From positions 1-61,033 of the forward strand of contig DYEQ01000024.1 in the NCBI GenBank assembly GCA_020725645.1: DNA of 61,033 nucleotides. Reading direction: 5' to 3'. The position numbers were made by a program, and so were the translations under genes. The notes beneath the pieces were generated by a model that saw only the letters and a list, made by a program, of their open reading frames with translations, did no database searches and was not told the origin of the DNA. The DNA comes from Candidatus Fermentithermobacillaceae bacterium (GTDB lineage: Bacteria > Bacillota > Sulfobacillia > Fermentithermobacillales > DUSS01). This document shows, in pieces, positions 7,824 to 16,294 of this stretch. Each line of letters opens with the position of its first letter. The stretch's first letter is position 1.

Positions 7824-8107
7824 TAACAATAAGGCGAGAGTGCGATGAAGGAGAGGTTGGGCCGGTAGAAGCTGACAGGGCGAGGGGGCCGCGACTGAGA
7901 GCCCCCTTCTGCGGAGCCGGCTGAGGTTCGCTCTGGAGCACCTGCGTTGAACGAGGAACAATTGGAAGGTCCTGTTTTCCTCCAGTAGGCGCGGCGTATC
8001 TCCGCGATAAGGAGACACGAGGTGGGCGACGGTCTTCTTCGCCAAGGCCAGGGTGGTACCGCGGAAGCTTTCGGCTTTCGTCCTAGGGACGGAAGCTTTT
8101 TCTTTTT
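7824..8107 (+). promoter_or_regulatory. T-box riboswitch leader (Phe) of pheS-pheT
   Basis: The T-box core agggtggtaccgcgg is at 8050-8064. Stem I begins near gcgatgaaggagag (about 7842-7855). The specifier TTC (Phe) is proposed at 7927-7929, followed after 6 nt by gagcacc, the same spacing as in the thrS leader. A terminator hairpin follows the core. The TGGT bulge matches an A discriminator, as in tRNA-Phe. Uncharged tRNA-Phe should induce pheST. Confidence 0.9.
8074..8107 (+). terminator. Intrinsic attenuator of the pheS T-box
   Basis: gctttcgtcc (8074-8083) pairs with ggacggaagc (8087-8096) around a short tag loop, and is followed by tttttcttttt. This is a strong intrinsic terminator placed directly after the T-box core. 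Confidence 0.9.
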
Positions 8108-8203
8108 GCCATGGCGTTCGACGCGACGATACTTGTTGCCCGCTCAGGCAAAGCCTTGGCTTCGTAAGATTATGTTCAAAGCGGCGATTAGGAGGGTTTA
8201 CCG

Positions 8204-9274
8204 ATGGATGAAAATGACGTGTCTTTATCTACAGCGACGAGGAGTCTTCTCGACGAGATCGGGGAGATGGAAAAAGATGCTCTGACCGAACTCGATGGGA
8301 TCTCGTCCGGGCAGGAACTGGAGGAGTTTCGCACGAGATACCTGGGAAGAAAGGGCTTGCTGACAAAGGTCCTTCGGCGTCTGGGGGAGCTTCCTCAAGA
8401 GGAGCGATCGGCGGTAGGACAGAGAGCCAACGCCCTCAGACGAAAGCTCGAAGAGGAGATAACGCGCAGGAACCAGACCTTGAGGCGCGAGGCTCTCGCG
8501 AGGACTCTCGAGCGCGAGCAGCTGGACGTCACCTTGCCTGGCCTTCCTTTCCGCCGTGGCACGCTCCATCCCTTGACTCTTGCGCTAAGGGAAATCGTGG
8601 ATATCTTCGCCGGCATGGGATTCAGCGTCTTTGAAAGCCGGGAAGTGGAGACGGACGAGATGAACTTCGTATTACTGAACATCCCGCCGGGACACCCGGC
8701 AAGAGATATGCAGGCTACCTTTTACGTCAATCCGGAGGTAGTGCTGCGAACCCAGACCTCTCCGGGCCAAATAAGGGGTATGCGGACGTACCAGGGCCGC
8801 TTACCCGTCAGGTTCGTTGTACCAGGCAGGGTGTACCGGAGGGACCCCGCCGATGTTTCTCATCATCCGGTATTCCACCAGATCGAGGGAATAGCTGTAG
8901 ACCGGGACATAAGTTTCCCGAACCTGGTATGGGTTCTGGAGGAATTTGCCAGAAGGTTCTTCGGTCCTGACACCCGCTTCCGGTTGTGTCCCAGTTACTT
9001 CCCATTTACCGAACCCAGCGCCCAGATGGACGTGTCCTGTATCATTTGCCGGGGAAAGGGTTGCTCGGTTTGCAAATACTCCGGGTGGCTGGAGGTGGCC
9101 GGGGCGGGGATGGTTCATCCCGTGGTCTTGAGAAACGGGGGATATGATCCCACCGAGGTGACAGGCTTTGCCTTCGGAATGGGCCTCGAACGCCTCGCCA
9201 TGCTCAAGCTGGGGATCGACGATATTCGCCTGTTTTACTCATGCGACACGAGGTTCCTCAGGCAATTCGCTTAA
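8204..9274 (+). CDS. pheS: Phenylalanyl-tRNA synthetase alpha subunit
   Basis: 356 residues. The N-terminal coiled-coil arm (about 1-100) binds tRNA. The class II catalytic core follows, with LLRTQTSP-like VLRTQTSPGQIRGM, the VFHQIEG motif and the C-terminal GFAFGMGLERLAMLKLGIDD motif 3. A four-Cys cluster (CIICRGKGCSVCKYSG) typical of many PheS chains lies near residue 285-300. Together with PheT it forms the alpha2-beta2 enzyme that charges tRNA-Phe. ATG with aggagg 12 nt upstream. Under Phe T-box control. Confidence 0.96.
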   Translation: MDENDVSLSTATRSLLDEIGEMEKDALTELDGISSGQELEEFRTRYLGRKGLLTKVLRRLGELPQEERSAVGQRANALRRKLEEEITRRNQTLRREALARTLEREQLDVTLPGLPFRRGTLHPLTLALREIVDIFAGMGFSVFESREVETDEMNFVLLNIPPGHPARDMQATFYVNPEVVLRTQTSPGQIRGMRTYQGRLPVRFVVPGRVYRRDPADVSHHPVFHQIEGIAVDRDISFPNLVWVLEEFARRFFGPDTRFRLCPSYFPFTEPSAQMDVSCIICRGKGCSVCKYSGWLEVAGAGMVHPVVLRNGGYDPTEVTGFAFGMGLERLAMLKLGIDDIRLFYSCDTRFLRQFA

Positions 9275-9355
9275 GGCCTGGCGTAATAGTCAGCTGAATG
9301 TTCAATCCAGACGGTTCTAACCGGTGCATATCGAGCAAGAAAGGGCGGATGGACT

Positions 9356-11872
9356 ATGAAGGTACCGTGGAAGTGGCTCATGGAGTATTGCCGGTCTCCG
9401 TGGTCGGTGGAAGAGACCGCGGAGCGGTTAACGATGGTGGGCGTGAGCGTCGAAAACGTGGTACACGACTCGTTTCAGGGAAAGGGCCTCGTCACAGCAA
9501 AGGTGGTTTCGGTGTCCCTCCATCCCAAGAGGCCCGGGCTCAGCGTCGGTCTCGTCGATGTCGGTGGCAGGACGTACACGGTTGTTTCGGGCGCGCCCGG
9601 GTTCAAGCCGGGGGTCATAACAGCTTTCGCTCCGCCCGGCTCCAAGCTTCCCCGCAAGGGAAGTCAGAAAAAACAAGGTTCGGGTAAGGGCGATAGCTCC
9701 AGATCAGACGAAGAGGCGTTAGAGGTGCTGGCCCGCGACGTCCACGGGGTTCGTTCGGAGGGAATGGTGCTTTCGGTCAACGAGATCCTCACGGGCGAAG
9801 GGCCCCGGCCCGGCGAAGACATAGTGATCTTCCCCGAAGGCACTGCCTTGGGCCTTCCTCTCGGCGAGTTCCTTGGTCTTGATGACTACGTTCTGGAGCT
9901 GGAGCTCACGCCGAGTTTCTCCCACTGCCTCTCCATTATCGGCGTGGCCGTGGAGCTCAGCGCCATTTCCGGGGTCCCCATACGCCTTCCTCAGGTCCTC
10001 GACTCGTGGTCCTTTCTCGACCCTGCAGGATCACGCCATGCCGGCGACGACCACTGTTCCGGAGCTCAAGGGGGTAAGAGCGAACGAGGGATGATCGAAG
10101 TGGTACTGGAGGACCCCGACCTGTGCCCGTATTATGCCGGCAAAACCATCCTCGAAGTGAAGTGGAACTACTCTCCCATCGAGGTGGAGCGGAAGCTCTA
10201 CCTGGCGGGGATGAGGCCCATAAACGCGCTGGTGGACGCCACCAACTACGCCATGCTGGAAACGGGACAGCCGCTCCACGCCTTCGATCTGGACAAACTC
10301 GCAGGCGGGGTCGTCCGGGTCCGCCGGTCTCGCCCGGGGGAATCCATAATAACGCTGGATGGAGTTCTGCGGGAGCTGCCCGCGGAGACCCTTGTGATAG
10401 CTGACGCCGCCGGCCCCGTAGCTATTGCCGGTATCATAGGGGGTAAGGAAACCGAGGTTTCAGAGACGACGCATAACGTGTTTCTCGAGTCGGCCTGGTT
10501 TAACCCGAAGAGCGTAAGGGCGACCTCGGTGCGCTTGGGGCTCCGGACCGAAGCTCAGGTCCGCTTTGAAAAGGGTATAGACCCCACGGCGCAGGTAGCT
10601 TGCGTCGAACGGGCCGCCGAGCTTATTAATCAGGTCTCCGGCGGCAAACCGGTCCCCGGCTGGTCACAGGCCCGGGCCGCCAGGCCGCCCCAAAAGAAGA
10701 TCGTGCTGGACCTGGGCTATCTCGAAAAGGTCCTGGGCCAGAGCATCGGAAAGGACCGGACTCAAGCCACCTTAAGGCGGCTCGGGTTTTCGGTCCTGGA
10801 TAGGGATGGTAGCCTCGAAGTCTCGGTCCCTCCCCGGAGAGTGGATGTCGCTGAACAGGTGGATCTCATCGAGGAAGTCGCGAGGCATCTCGGTTATGAG
10901 AATTTCAAGGGACAACCTCTGAAGGTGACGGTGTCGCCTCAGATCCCCCGTGAGGTTATCTACAAAGAACAAGTTCGGGATTTACTTCGCTCCCTTGGAG
11001 GGAGCGAGGCGGTGACCAATTCCCTATGCGGCCCCGAGGACATTGCCGCAATGGGATGGGAGGCAGACGATCCTCGTGCGAATCCGGTGAAGCTCCAGAA
11101 CCCCCTCACTTCGGATGAATCTCTGTTGAGGACCAGCCTTTTGCCTGGCCTGCTGAAAGGTCTGGAGACCAACAAACGATATAGAGCTCCGGGTACGATC
11201 ATCTGGGAGATGGGGACGGTGTTCTTCCCGTCTAAAGAGGAGCTACCGCTAGAGAAGCTTCAACTCGCCATCGCGGCGTGGGGCACTCTAGCGCCCAAAA
11301 CGTGGAATGCGCCTCCCCTCGAAGCTGACTTTTACTACATCAAGGGTCTTGTCCAGTCTCTCCTGGCCGGTCTCGGGGTCGAGGAGGTCGTTGTGGAGAA
11401 GCGGGCCGGCATGCCCTTCCATCCCGGAAGGTCCTGCAAAGTCTTATCAAAGGGTGTAACCTTGGGAGAGATGGGAGAGATACATCCTGTGGTGCTCGAA
11501 AAGTACGACCTGGACCGGCAGACCGCTCTCGCGTGGCTTGACGTGGAAGCTCTGAGGGCTATGTCGCGAGAACCGCGATACCAGCCCGTTCCGAGATTTC
11601 CCAGGGTCGAGCGGGATTTGGCCGTTATCGCGCCGGAGGAACTCGAAGTAGGTACCATCGAGCGTCTGGTGAAAGGGGAGGCCAGGCACCTCGTGGGCTT
11701 CAGGGTATTCGACCTCTGGAGAGGAGCTCCCGTTCCCGCAGGTAAAAAGAGCATCGCGTTTTCGATGGCCTTCGGGGCGCCCGACAGGACTCTGACCGAC
11801 GAAGAGGTAACCTTGGAAATCGAGATGATCGTGAAGAAGCTTGAGGAGAAATTAGACGTTACGTTACGGTAG
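9356..11872 (+). CDS. pheT: Phenylalanyl-tRNA synthetase beta subunit
   Basis: 838 residues, within the family range. Order of domains: N-terminal segment MKVPWKWLMEYCRSPWSVEE, tRNA-binding EMAP-like domain (about 40-170), the B3/B4 editing domain with NYAMLETGQPLHAFDLDKL, the B5 domain (about 425-495), a degenerate catalytic fold, and a C-terminal FDX-ACB anticodon domain from about 745. Two hydrophilic inserts are unusual: a Lys/Ser/Gly-rich stretch around residues 102-123 inside the tRNA-binding domain, and a Gly/His/Asp-rich one around 222-242. It follows pheS by 81 nt. Confidence 0.95.
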   Translation: MKVPWKWLMEYCRSPWSVEETAERLTMVGVSVENVVHDSFQGKGLVTAKVVSVSLHPKRPGLSVGLVDVGGRTYTVVSGAPGFKPGVITAFAPPGSKLPRKGSQKKQGSGKGDSSRSDEEALEVLARDVHGVRSEGMVLSVNEILTGEGPRPGEDIVIFPEGTALGLPLGEFLGLDDYVLELELTPSFSHCLSIIGVAVELSAISGVPIRLPQVLDSWSFLDPAGSRHAGDDHCSGAQGGKSERGMIEVVLEDPDLCPYYAGKTILEVKWNYSPIEVERKLYLAGMRPINALVDATNYAMLETGQPLHAFDLDKLAGGVVRVRRSRPGESIITLDGVLRELPAETLVIADAAGPVAIAGIIGGKETEVSETTHNVFLESAWFNPKSVRATSVRLGLRTEAQVRFEKGIDPTAQVACVERAAELINQVSGGKPVPGWSQARAARPPQKKIVLDLGYLEKVLGQSIGKDRTQATLRRLGFSVLDRDGSLEVSVPPRRVDVAEQVDLIEEVARHLGYENFKGQPLKVTVSPQIPREVIYKEQVRDLLRSLGGSEAVTNSLCGPEDIAAMGWEADDPRANPVKLQNPLTSDESLLRTSLLPGLLKGLETNKRYRAPGTIIWEMGTVFFPSKEELPLEKLQLAIAAWGTLAPKTWNAPPLEADFYYIKGLVQSLLAGLGVEEVVVEKRAGMPFHPGRSCKVLSKGVTLGEMGEIHPVVLEKYDLDRQTALAWLDVEALRAMSREPRYQPVPRFPRVERDLAVIAPEELEVGTIERLVKGEARHLVGFRVFDLWRGAPVPAGKKSIAFSMAFGAPDRTLTDEEVTLEIEMIVKKLEEKLDVTLR

Positions 11873-11893
11873 TCTTACATGGGGTCCTATGAC

Positions 11894-13642
11894 ATGGATA
11901 ACCTCGCCGTTGCCAGCACATTGCGGGAGATCTCGGCGCTTTTGGCGGTGAAAGGCGAAGACCCGTTCAAGGTCCGGTCCTACGAAAAGGCCGCCGATAG
12001 CATCGAGTATCTCGACCGGCCTCTTTCCGAGATCGTGGCCGAGGGCAGGCTTTTGAGCGTACCGGGTATAGGCAAGAACCTCGCTCCGAAGATCGAGGAG
12101 ATGGTCAGGACCGGGAGATCGAGCTTTCTCGAAAAGCTCAAAACCGAAGTCCCCGAGAGTGTTCTCGAGATTCTCATGGTGCCGGGTATCGGTCCCAAAA
12201 CGGCGCATATGCTGTTCCACAATCTCGGTATCGTCAGTCTCGCCGGGTTGGAGGAAGGACTTGCCCGGGGTTCCCTCCGCAACCTGCCGGGACTGGGGCC
12301 AAAGAGGCTGGAGCTCATCTCTAAAGGCGTTGAGGAAGTTAAGAAGTATATGGGCAAAACCCTTCTCGGCATCGCCCTCCCTTTTGGAGAAGAGATGGTC
12401 TCCCGCATGCGGGGAAGGGGATTTCGCTGCGAAATAGTTGGGGAGGTCCGGCGCAGGACGCCCGTTGTATCCCAGCTGGAACTGCTCGTATGCGTAAACG
12501 GCGGGAAAATACCGGCCTCCCCTGGGGAACAATGGGATCTGTCTTTACCCCGCGTGGAAGAAGCCCTCGGCATGAGGTTGGAATGGCAAGGGGATGATGG
12601 CGGGCTCATTCGCGGCCGGTCCTTGGGTCCGGGCTTGAAACTGGGAGTCTCCTTTTGCCCCCCGGAGGAGTTCGGGCTGTGGACGCTGATCCTGACCGGA
12701 GAAGAGGAATACGTTTCCCACGTTAAGGGCGTCCTGGCGGAGGGTGGATATGCGGTGGCCCCCGGCGGGCTCAAAAAAGGTAGTGACACGAAGCTTCTCC
12801 CGGTATCGGATGAGGAAACTTTGTTCTCCATAATAGGTCTTCGCCCGGTACCCCCGGAAATCAGGCATCGCCCGGAGTTGTGGAGGGAAGTAGAGGAGCG
12901 CGGATTCAAACTCGTTTCCATAGCTGACATCCGCGGAGACCTGCATCTCCATACGACATGGAGCGACGGGGTGATGAGCCTGGAGCAAGCGATAGGAGAA
13001 TGCCGCCGTCTCGGCTACGAGTACCTAGCCGTGACCGATCACGCCACCAGGATCTCGTTTATCCAAGGGCTCGACTCCCACCGGATCCGTCTCCAGGCGG
13101 AAGAAATCGCTCGTGTAAGTCGCCATTCCCCCGACATCGCGCTGGTCAGCGGGGTCGAGGTGGACATTTTAAAGGACGGCAGCTTGAGTTTGCCTGAAGA
13201 GGATCTACGCGAGGCCGAGCTGGTGGTAGCTTCGATTCACCAGGGGTTTGAGCCAGCCGAGGTCTATCTCGAAAGGCTGAAAAGGGCGGCATCCAATCCC
13301 TTCGTACACGTCATCGGGCATCCCACCGGCCGGAAAATGGGGAGGAGACCCCCGGCTATCGTCGACATCCAACCGCTTATTGAGACATGCAGCAAGACGG
13401 GAGCTTGCCTCGAAGTGAACGCTTCTCCCGACCGCCTTGACCTCAACGAGGAAGCTGTGCGATCGGCCTGGCGGGCCGGGGTCAAACTCGTGGTCGCCAC
13501 GGACGCTCATTCTGTCCGGGGGCTTTCGGATATGCGGTACGGCGTCGACGCGTGTCTCAGAAGAGCTGGCCTTCCCTCCGATGCAGTACTCAACTCAAAA
13601 CCTTTGAGCGAATGGTTCCCCCTGAAAAAGAAGGGAATTTGA
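11894..13642 (+). CDS. polX: DNA polymerase X-like protein with intact PHP domain and degenerate palm
   Basis: 582 residues with PolX architecture: N-terminal 8-kDa-like domain (DNLAVASTLREISALLAVKG), helix-hairpin-helix repeats (VPGIGKNLAPKIEEM, VPGIGPKTAHMLF), a palm/thumb region and a C-terminal PHP domain. The PHP metal motifs are intact: HLH at 351-353, TDH, GVEVD, a later GH and TDAHS. The palm is not. The family GSxRR...DID motif reads GEVRRRTPVVSQLELLV, so both catalytic Asp become Gln194 and Glu196. The third Asp (usual VDxR) aligns with Gly251. It probably keeps the 3'-5' exonuclease or AP-endonuclease role only. ATG 11894 fits the family start; ATG 11879 is an alternative. Confidence 0.85.
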   Translation: MDNLAVASTLREISALLAVKGEDPFKVRSYEKAADSIEYLDRPLSEIVAEGRLLSVPGIGKNLAPKIEEMVRTGRSSFLEKLKTEVPESVLEILMVPGIGPKTAHMLFHNLGIVSLAGLEEGLARGSLRNLPGLGPKRLELISKGVEEVKKYMGKTLLGIALPFGEEMVSRMRGRGFRCEIVGEVRRRTPVVSQLELLVCVNGGKIPASPGEQWDLSLPRVEEALGMRLEWQGDDGGLIRGRSLGPGLKLGVSFCPPEEFGLWTLILTGEEEYVSHVKGVLAEGGYAVAPGGLKKGSDTKLLPVSDEETLFSIIGLRPVPPEIRHRPELWREVEERGFKLVSIADIRGDLHLHTTWSDGVMSLEQAIGECRRLGYEYLAVTDHATRISFIQGLDSHRIRLQAEEIARVSRHSPDIALVSGVEVDILKDGSLSLPEEDLREAELVVASIHQGFEPAEVYLERLKRAASNPFVHVIGHPTGRKMGRRPPAIVDIQPLIETCSKTGACLEVNASPDRLDLNEEAVRSAWRAGVKLVVATDAHSVRGLSDMRYGVDACLRRAGLPSDAVLNSKPLSEWFPLKKKGI

Positions 13643-13838
13643 CCTGGTCCACCTCCCTTGCATTGGCGACTTTCCCCGGAATACCCCGTGTTCGCCGTTC
13701 ATAGATTTCTCTCGGACCTGCCTGGATAGAGATTTGCGCAGGAAAACCTGAGAGATCGCCAATGCTCTCGCGGGACACCGGGCAGGAGATGCCCGAAGCC
13801 TAGCGTGTGGGGCATTTGAGGCCTGGAGGGCGGATGCG
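13643..13838 (+). other. Structured spacer before the L,D-transpeptidase gene
   Basis: A perfect 10-bp inverted repeat, gcattggcga (13660-13669) and tcgccaatgc (13756-13765), brackets 86 nt that contain smaller complementary pairs (for example cctgc and gcagg). No coding signal is convincing. It could be a folded leader or merely the polX terminator region; I recognise no known riboswitch class in it. Confidence 0.35.
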
Positions 13839-14840
13839 ATGCGGCCGACCAACGGTTTTCTTCTTCCGATGCTTTACGAAGGGTTATATTGCGTATCCCG
13901 CTACCAATTCTTGAAGGTGGCGATCCTGATAGTCCTCGTGCTTGTCACCTGTGCCATCCTGGGAGCTTCAGATATGCCGCGGAAGGTCCCGGACTACCTG
14001 GCGGTGCATGAGACCGACGACCCGCTGGTTCCGTCGAAACCGCCGATGGTTCGTCATGACGTGCTCGAACTAAAGATCCGTCTTAGAGACCTGGACTTTT
14101 ACTCGGGGCCCATCGATGAAGTGTACGATCCCCTCTGCGTTTCCTCGGTGAAAGAGTTTCAAAGGAGGAACTGGCTCGACCCCACCGGCATCGTGGACCG
14201 GAACACCTGGAAAGCCCTGGCTGCAGGGATTAAAGCTCCCCCCATTAAGGCCACGGGACCCGTTCGCGAGGGTGAGATCAGCTTGTATATCGACACCGAA
14301 AGACTTGAACTCACCGTGCTCATCGACGGTCAACCCTGGAAAACGTATCCGGTAGCAGTAGGGAGATGGAATTCGATGACACCGGTGGGTGAGTGGAAGA
14401 TAGTGGATAAAGGTTACGAAACTGGCGGGGCCTTTGGAACCAGATGGATGGCTCTGGATGTTCCGTGGGGAGGCTATGGTATCCACGGGACGAACAGACC
14501 GTGGTCGATAGGAAGCTATGCGAGCTTGGGTTGCGTGCGGATGTTCAACGAGCACATCGAGGAGATCTTTGACATGATCCCCATCGGTACCAGAGTCAAG
14601 ATAGTCGGATTCCGCCTGCCGTTACGTTTCGAAGGACCTCTACGTCCGGGCTCCGTCGGACCGGAAGTCGTGAGGCTCCAGGAAGCCTTGAGGGAATTCG
14701 GCTTCGATGCCGGACCGCTGGACGGGAGGTATGGGCCCATGACGGAAGCGCAGGTCAGGGACGTAAGGTCGCTCTTCGGGCTCGGTTGGGGAGGCGGAGC
14801 TGACGGGGACCTGTACGTGCTCATCGGGGTTGAAAACTAG
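13839..14840 (+). CDS. L,D-transpeptidase (YkuD fold) with two peptidoglycan-binding domains
   Basis: 333 residues. The N-terminus has one membrane or signal-anchor helix (FLKVAILIVLVLVTCAILGA, about 25-45). A peptidoglycan-binding domain 1 (about 70-130) precedes the YkuD domain (about 145-265), with the catalytic signature GIHGTNRPWSIG then YASLGCVRM, nucleophile Cys232. A second peptidoglycan-binding domain follows at about 268-325. It should make 3-3 cross-links or attach ligands in the cell or spore wall, outside the membrane. The flanking of the catalytic domain on both sides is less common than a single N-terminal LysM or PG domain. ATG 13839 follows ggagggcgg. Confidence 0.9.
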   Translation: MRPTNGFLLPMLYEGLYCVSRYQFLKVAILIVLVLVTCAILGASDMPRKVPDYLAVHETDDPLVPSKPPMVRHDVLELKIRLRDLDFYSGPIDEVYDPLCVSSVKEFQRRNWLDPTGIVDRNTWKALAAGIKAPPIKATGPVREGEISLYIDTERLELTVLIDGQPWKTYPVAVGRWNSMTPVGEWKIVDKGYETGGAFGTRWMALDVPWGGYGIHGTNRPWSIGSYASLGCVRMFNEHIEEIFDMIPIGTRVKIVGFRLPLRFEGPLRPGSVGPEVVRLQEALREFGFDAGPLDGRYGPMTEAQVRDVRSLFGLGWGGGADGDLYVLIGVEN

Positions 14841-14911
14841 GAAGTATAAGTGTTTTGCCAAGAATGCAATCGGCGACCGCACGGGTGGGCTTCGGACGGG
14901 GGGTGAAGGTA

Positions 14912-16201
14912 GTGAACTCCCTGGTCAGTTTGGGAAGGCAAGGCGGGACCAGTCTCCCTCTGACCATCCTTCTCGCTGTAAGCCTCCTTACTTCTGTATG
15001 TCTTGGATGTGCGAGGCAGATACCGGAAAGGTCAGAGGAGCCGAGCCTGACTCTACCACCGGGACAGGAGATCGTAGTGTGGGATATGAAACAGCCGCAC
15101 CTTCCAGGGTCTAAGCCATACGAGGAGGAAGTTCAAAGAGTGTGTGAGGAATTCCAGGAGAGGACGGGGATACCGGTCAAACTCGCATTCGTGAGTAGGT
15201 GGGAGCTCCCGGACGCCCTGCTCAAGGCCAAGCAGGAATCAAAACTTCCAGACGTGCTGTTCAGCGGCGAATTTCCTTGCCTAACGGGACTGGAAAGGGA
15301 TTTAACCGGTATTTTAGATGCCGGGCAGTACCAGGAGGCAGCTTTAGCCGTGTGGACCCGGAACGGACGGGTCATGGGGATTCCTTCGGCGATTCTCTGG
15401 TTCGGCATAGCGGCACGGAAAGATGCTTTGAATCGACAACAGGGGGAACCCGGCCAACTCCAAATCGAGCCTTCGACCTTAAGTGGTCTGGTACGTTTTC
15501 TGGGAGTGATTCCCACTTCCGAGGCATTCATGGAGATCGCGACCCACGACCTTTCGGGCCGGCACAGGACTCCCCGGGAAATCGCCGCGTTTGTATCGTG
15601 GATAAAGACAAACGTTCCCCAGTGCCAACAGGCACCGTGTCTTGAGCGCTTCAAGCGCGGGGACGTTCAAGGCATTTACGGGGTGACCCCTTACATTTTC
15701 AAGTGGCTCAGGATTTCTTCTGAGCCGGGAGTTTCCGGGGAACCCGTGCTTCTTCCCCTGGTTTTTGAAGACGGGGATACCGGCTTCCGCTTCACCGTGC
15801 CAGGCTACCTAATACTAAGTCATAGCGAGCCAAAGCTTAAAGCTTCGGTGGAGCTCGCCAAGCTCCTCGCCCAGAACCACGGCAGGTGGGGGGCGCGAGC
15901 TTTAGGCCTGATACCTGCCAAAATTGAGGATCTCCCCGTTTTCACAGTGGAAAGCGGGTTCACTAGCGAGGAAAGATCAGGTCTCCTTAAGATCCTCGAC
16001 TTAACGGGTACTCCTGCTTTCCCCGAAGACGCCGGCGCGGGCGGCGCAAGGGCGGATACAGCTCTTCACGACCTTTCCCTCCGTTACAAGAGTCTCGAAG
16101 GACTTTCGAGGGTACTTTCGAGATACTTCTCCGGCGTCCTGACCGGCGGTGAACTCGTCCAGGAAATTGCCCGGGCACTCGAAGGCGATACTAGTCGCTA
16201 G
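14912..16201 (+). CDS. Extracellular solute-binding lipoprotein, ABC-type family 1
   Basis: About 429 residues from GTG 14912, which follows gggggtga; an upstream TTG at 14855 is possible but poorly supported. A signal peptide (LPLTILLAVSLLTSVCLGC) ends in a lipobox with Cys, so it is a membrane-anchored lipoprotein. The body resembles the sugar/oligosaccharide-binding family: IVVWDMKQP, an EEFQERTGIPVKLAF strand-helix, and LPDVLFSG. No permease or ATPase gene lies nearby, so its transporter must be elsewhere or it has another role, for example as a sensor. The ligand cannot be inferred. Confidence 0.75.
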   Translation: MNSLVSLGRQGGTSLPLTILLAVSLLTSVCLGCARQIPERSEEPSLTLPPGQEIVVWDMKQPHLPGSKPYEEEVQRVCEEFQERTGIPVKLAFVSRWELPDALLKAKQESKLPDVLFSGEFPCLTGLERDLTGILDAGQYQEAALAVWTRNGRVMGIPSAILWFGIAARKDALNRQQGEPGQLQIEPSTLSGLVRFLGVIPTSEAFMEIATHDLSGRHRTPREIAAFVSWIKTNVPQCQQAPCLERFKRGDVQGIYGVTPYIFKWLRISSEPGVSGEPVLLPLVFEDGDTGFRFTVPGYLILSHSEPKLKASVELAKLLAQNHGRWGARALGLIPAKIEDLPVFTVESGFTSEERSGLLKILDLTGTPAFPEDAGAGGARADTALHDLSLRYKSLEGLSRVLSRYFSGVLTGGELVQEIARALEGDTSR

Positions 16202-16227
16202 AGGCTAAGGCAAAGCCGCAGTGGCGA

Positions 16228-16233
16228 TATAAT
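16228..16233 (+). promoter_or_regulatory. Possible -10 element for the DUF421 gene
   Basis: A perfect tataat lies 62 nt before the DUF421 start. The -35 region is weak (ctaagg at the expected spacing), so this is tentative. Confidence 0.35.
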
Positions 16234-16294
16234 CTAGAGCCGAACCGGGGCAATACTATCCCTTAGTCACGAAAGAAGGAAGGACGCTTTTAGG

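Noticed and set aside
13643-13838. Possible glycine or c-di-AMP riboswitch before the L,D-transpeptidase
   Set aside because: Short words such as ctctcagg (minus strand) and gcccgaag (plus strand) recall those classes, but the rest of each consensus is missing.
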